A stretch of 64,000 nucleotides of DNA, from contig JAJFPB010000012.1 in assembly GCA_020881915.1 (NCBI GenBank), forward strand, positions 620,001 through 684,000, written 5' to 3'. Shown piece by piece: positions 63,700 to 64,000 of this stretch. This stretch comes from Paramyrothecium sp. XJ0827. Lineage: Eukaryota > Ascomycota > Sordariomycetes > Hypocreales > Stachybotryaceae. The translations under genes were made by a program, and so were the position numbers. The notes beneath the pieces were generated by a model, which was not told the DNA's origin, did no database searches, and saw nothing but the letters and a program-made list of their open reading frames with translations. Each line of letters opens with the position of its first letter. The stretch's first letter is position 1.

Positions 63700-64000
63700 C
63701 TACTCCTCCTCTGCAAGAAACAAAAGGTTAGCATATATTTTGCAGGCCTAGATAGCTTTCCATCTCAAAGCCAAGACGCAAAGACAAGCCAAGGAAAACC
63801 CAGTCGGGCCCGAACCAAAGCAAGGGGGGGAAAAAAGAGCACTCACTCTGCTGCGTCAGGAGCAGGCCGAAGCGCTTCTTGAGCGTCACGCGCTGCCGCG
63901 ACCACTTGTCGTCGGGCGAGAAGCGCGCGGGGTGCGCCGACTTGGTGACCTGGCCGTGGGCGACCTTCTTGAGGGTGTAGAGGCGGTTGCCGCTGGCGTC
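63700..64000 (-). CDS. nop10: Nop10, H/ACA snoRNP subunit, 3' part, cut by window edge
   Basis: Two pieces (64000-63847 and 63710-63700) separated by a 136-bp intron (GTGAGT...TTGCAG). They encode [40 protein letters not shown] and [14 protein letters not shown], then stop. This is nearly the full length of Nop10 (about 65 residues); the first 7-8 residues lie beyond the edge. Family function: core protein of box H/ACA snoRNPs, needed for rRNA pseudouridylation and 18S processing, in the nucleolus. The last codons (K-E-E-stop) come from an 11-bp terminal exon. Confidence 0.95.

Overview
The window looks like a filamentous ascomycete chromosome (Pezizomycotina, most likely Sordariomycetes). 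The evidence is short (about 50-70 bp) GT-AG introns with CT(A/G)AC-like branch sites, Zn2Cys6 regulators, a HET-domain gene, fungal P450s and FAD monooxygenases, an Rds1-type ferritin-like protein, a GT31 glycosyltransferase, an Mtr-type amino acid permease, and the housekeeping genes nob1 and nop10. No tRNA, rRNA, CRISPR array or intact transposon was recognised. Introns, frames and motifs were worked out by hand; no homology search was run.

Layout. 1-7.3 kb is decayed accessory sequence: the 5' end of a P450 running off the left edge, an O-methyltransferase pseudogene, an SRPK-type kinase pseudogene, an intact Ohr/OsmC peroxidase and a degraded unidentified ORF. 7.6-11.5 kb carries three copies of one beta-trefoil-like family, two intact and one broken. 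12.7-33.8 kb is the most interesting block: a phenol-hydroxylase-type FAD monooxygenase and a P450 sharing one divergent promoter; a HET gene; a C2H2 plus Zn2Cys6 regulator; a fumarylacetoacetate-hydrolase-family enzyme and a type I extradiol (VOC) dioxygenase sharing a second divergent promoter; a full Zn2Cys6 regulator; a DNA-binding-only Zn2Cys6 protein; a metallo-beta-lactamase-fold hydrolase; and a PRISE-like reductase. The two divergent promoters share a 17-bp element (TTGCCAC[T/C]TTATCCGGG) with one mismatch, which ties the pairs together as a candidate regulon.

34.5-47.8 kb holds a membrane protein, a permuted NlpC/P60 (LRAT-like) protein with a GC-AG intron, a small secreted/GPI-type protein, a second FAD monooxygenase, a divergent pair of secreted paralogues with an internal repeated motif, and an interrupted F-box-like gene. 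47.8-52 kb is gene-poor. 52-64 kb is conserved: mtr-type permease, a frameshifted kinase-like gene, GT31 glycosyltransferase, Rds1-like protein, nob1, and the 3' end of nop10.

Working model (inference): the 12.7-33.8 kb block encodes hydroxylation of a phenolic compound (FAD monooxygenase, P450), meta (extradiol) ring opening (VOC dioxygenase), and processing of the product by the FAH-family enzyme, possibly with the metallo-hydrolase acting on a lactone. Two or three local regulators would control it. The substrate is unknown.
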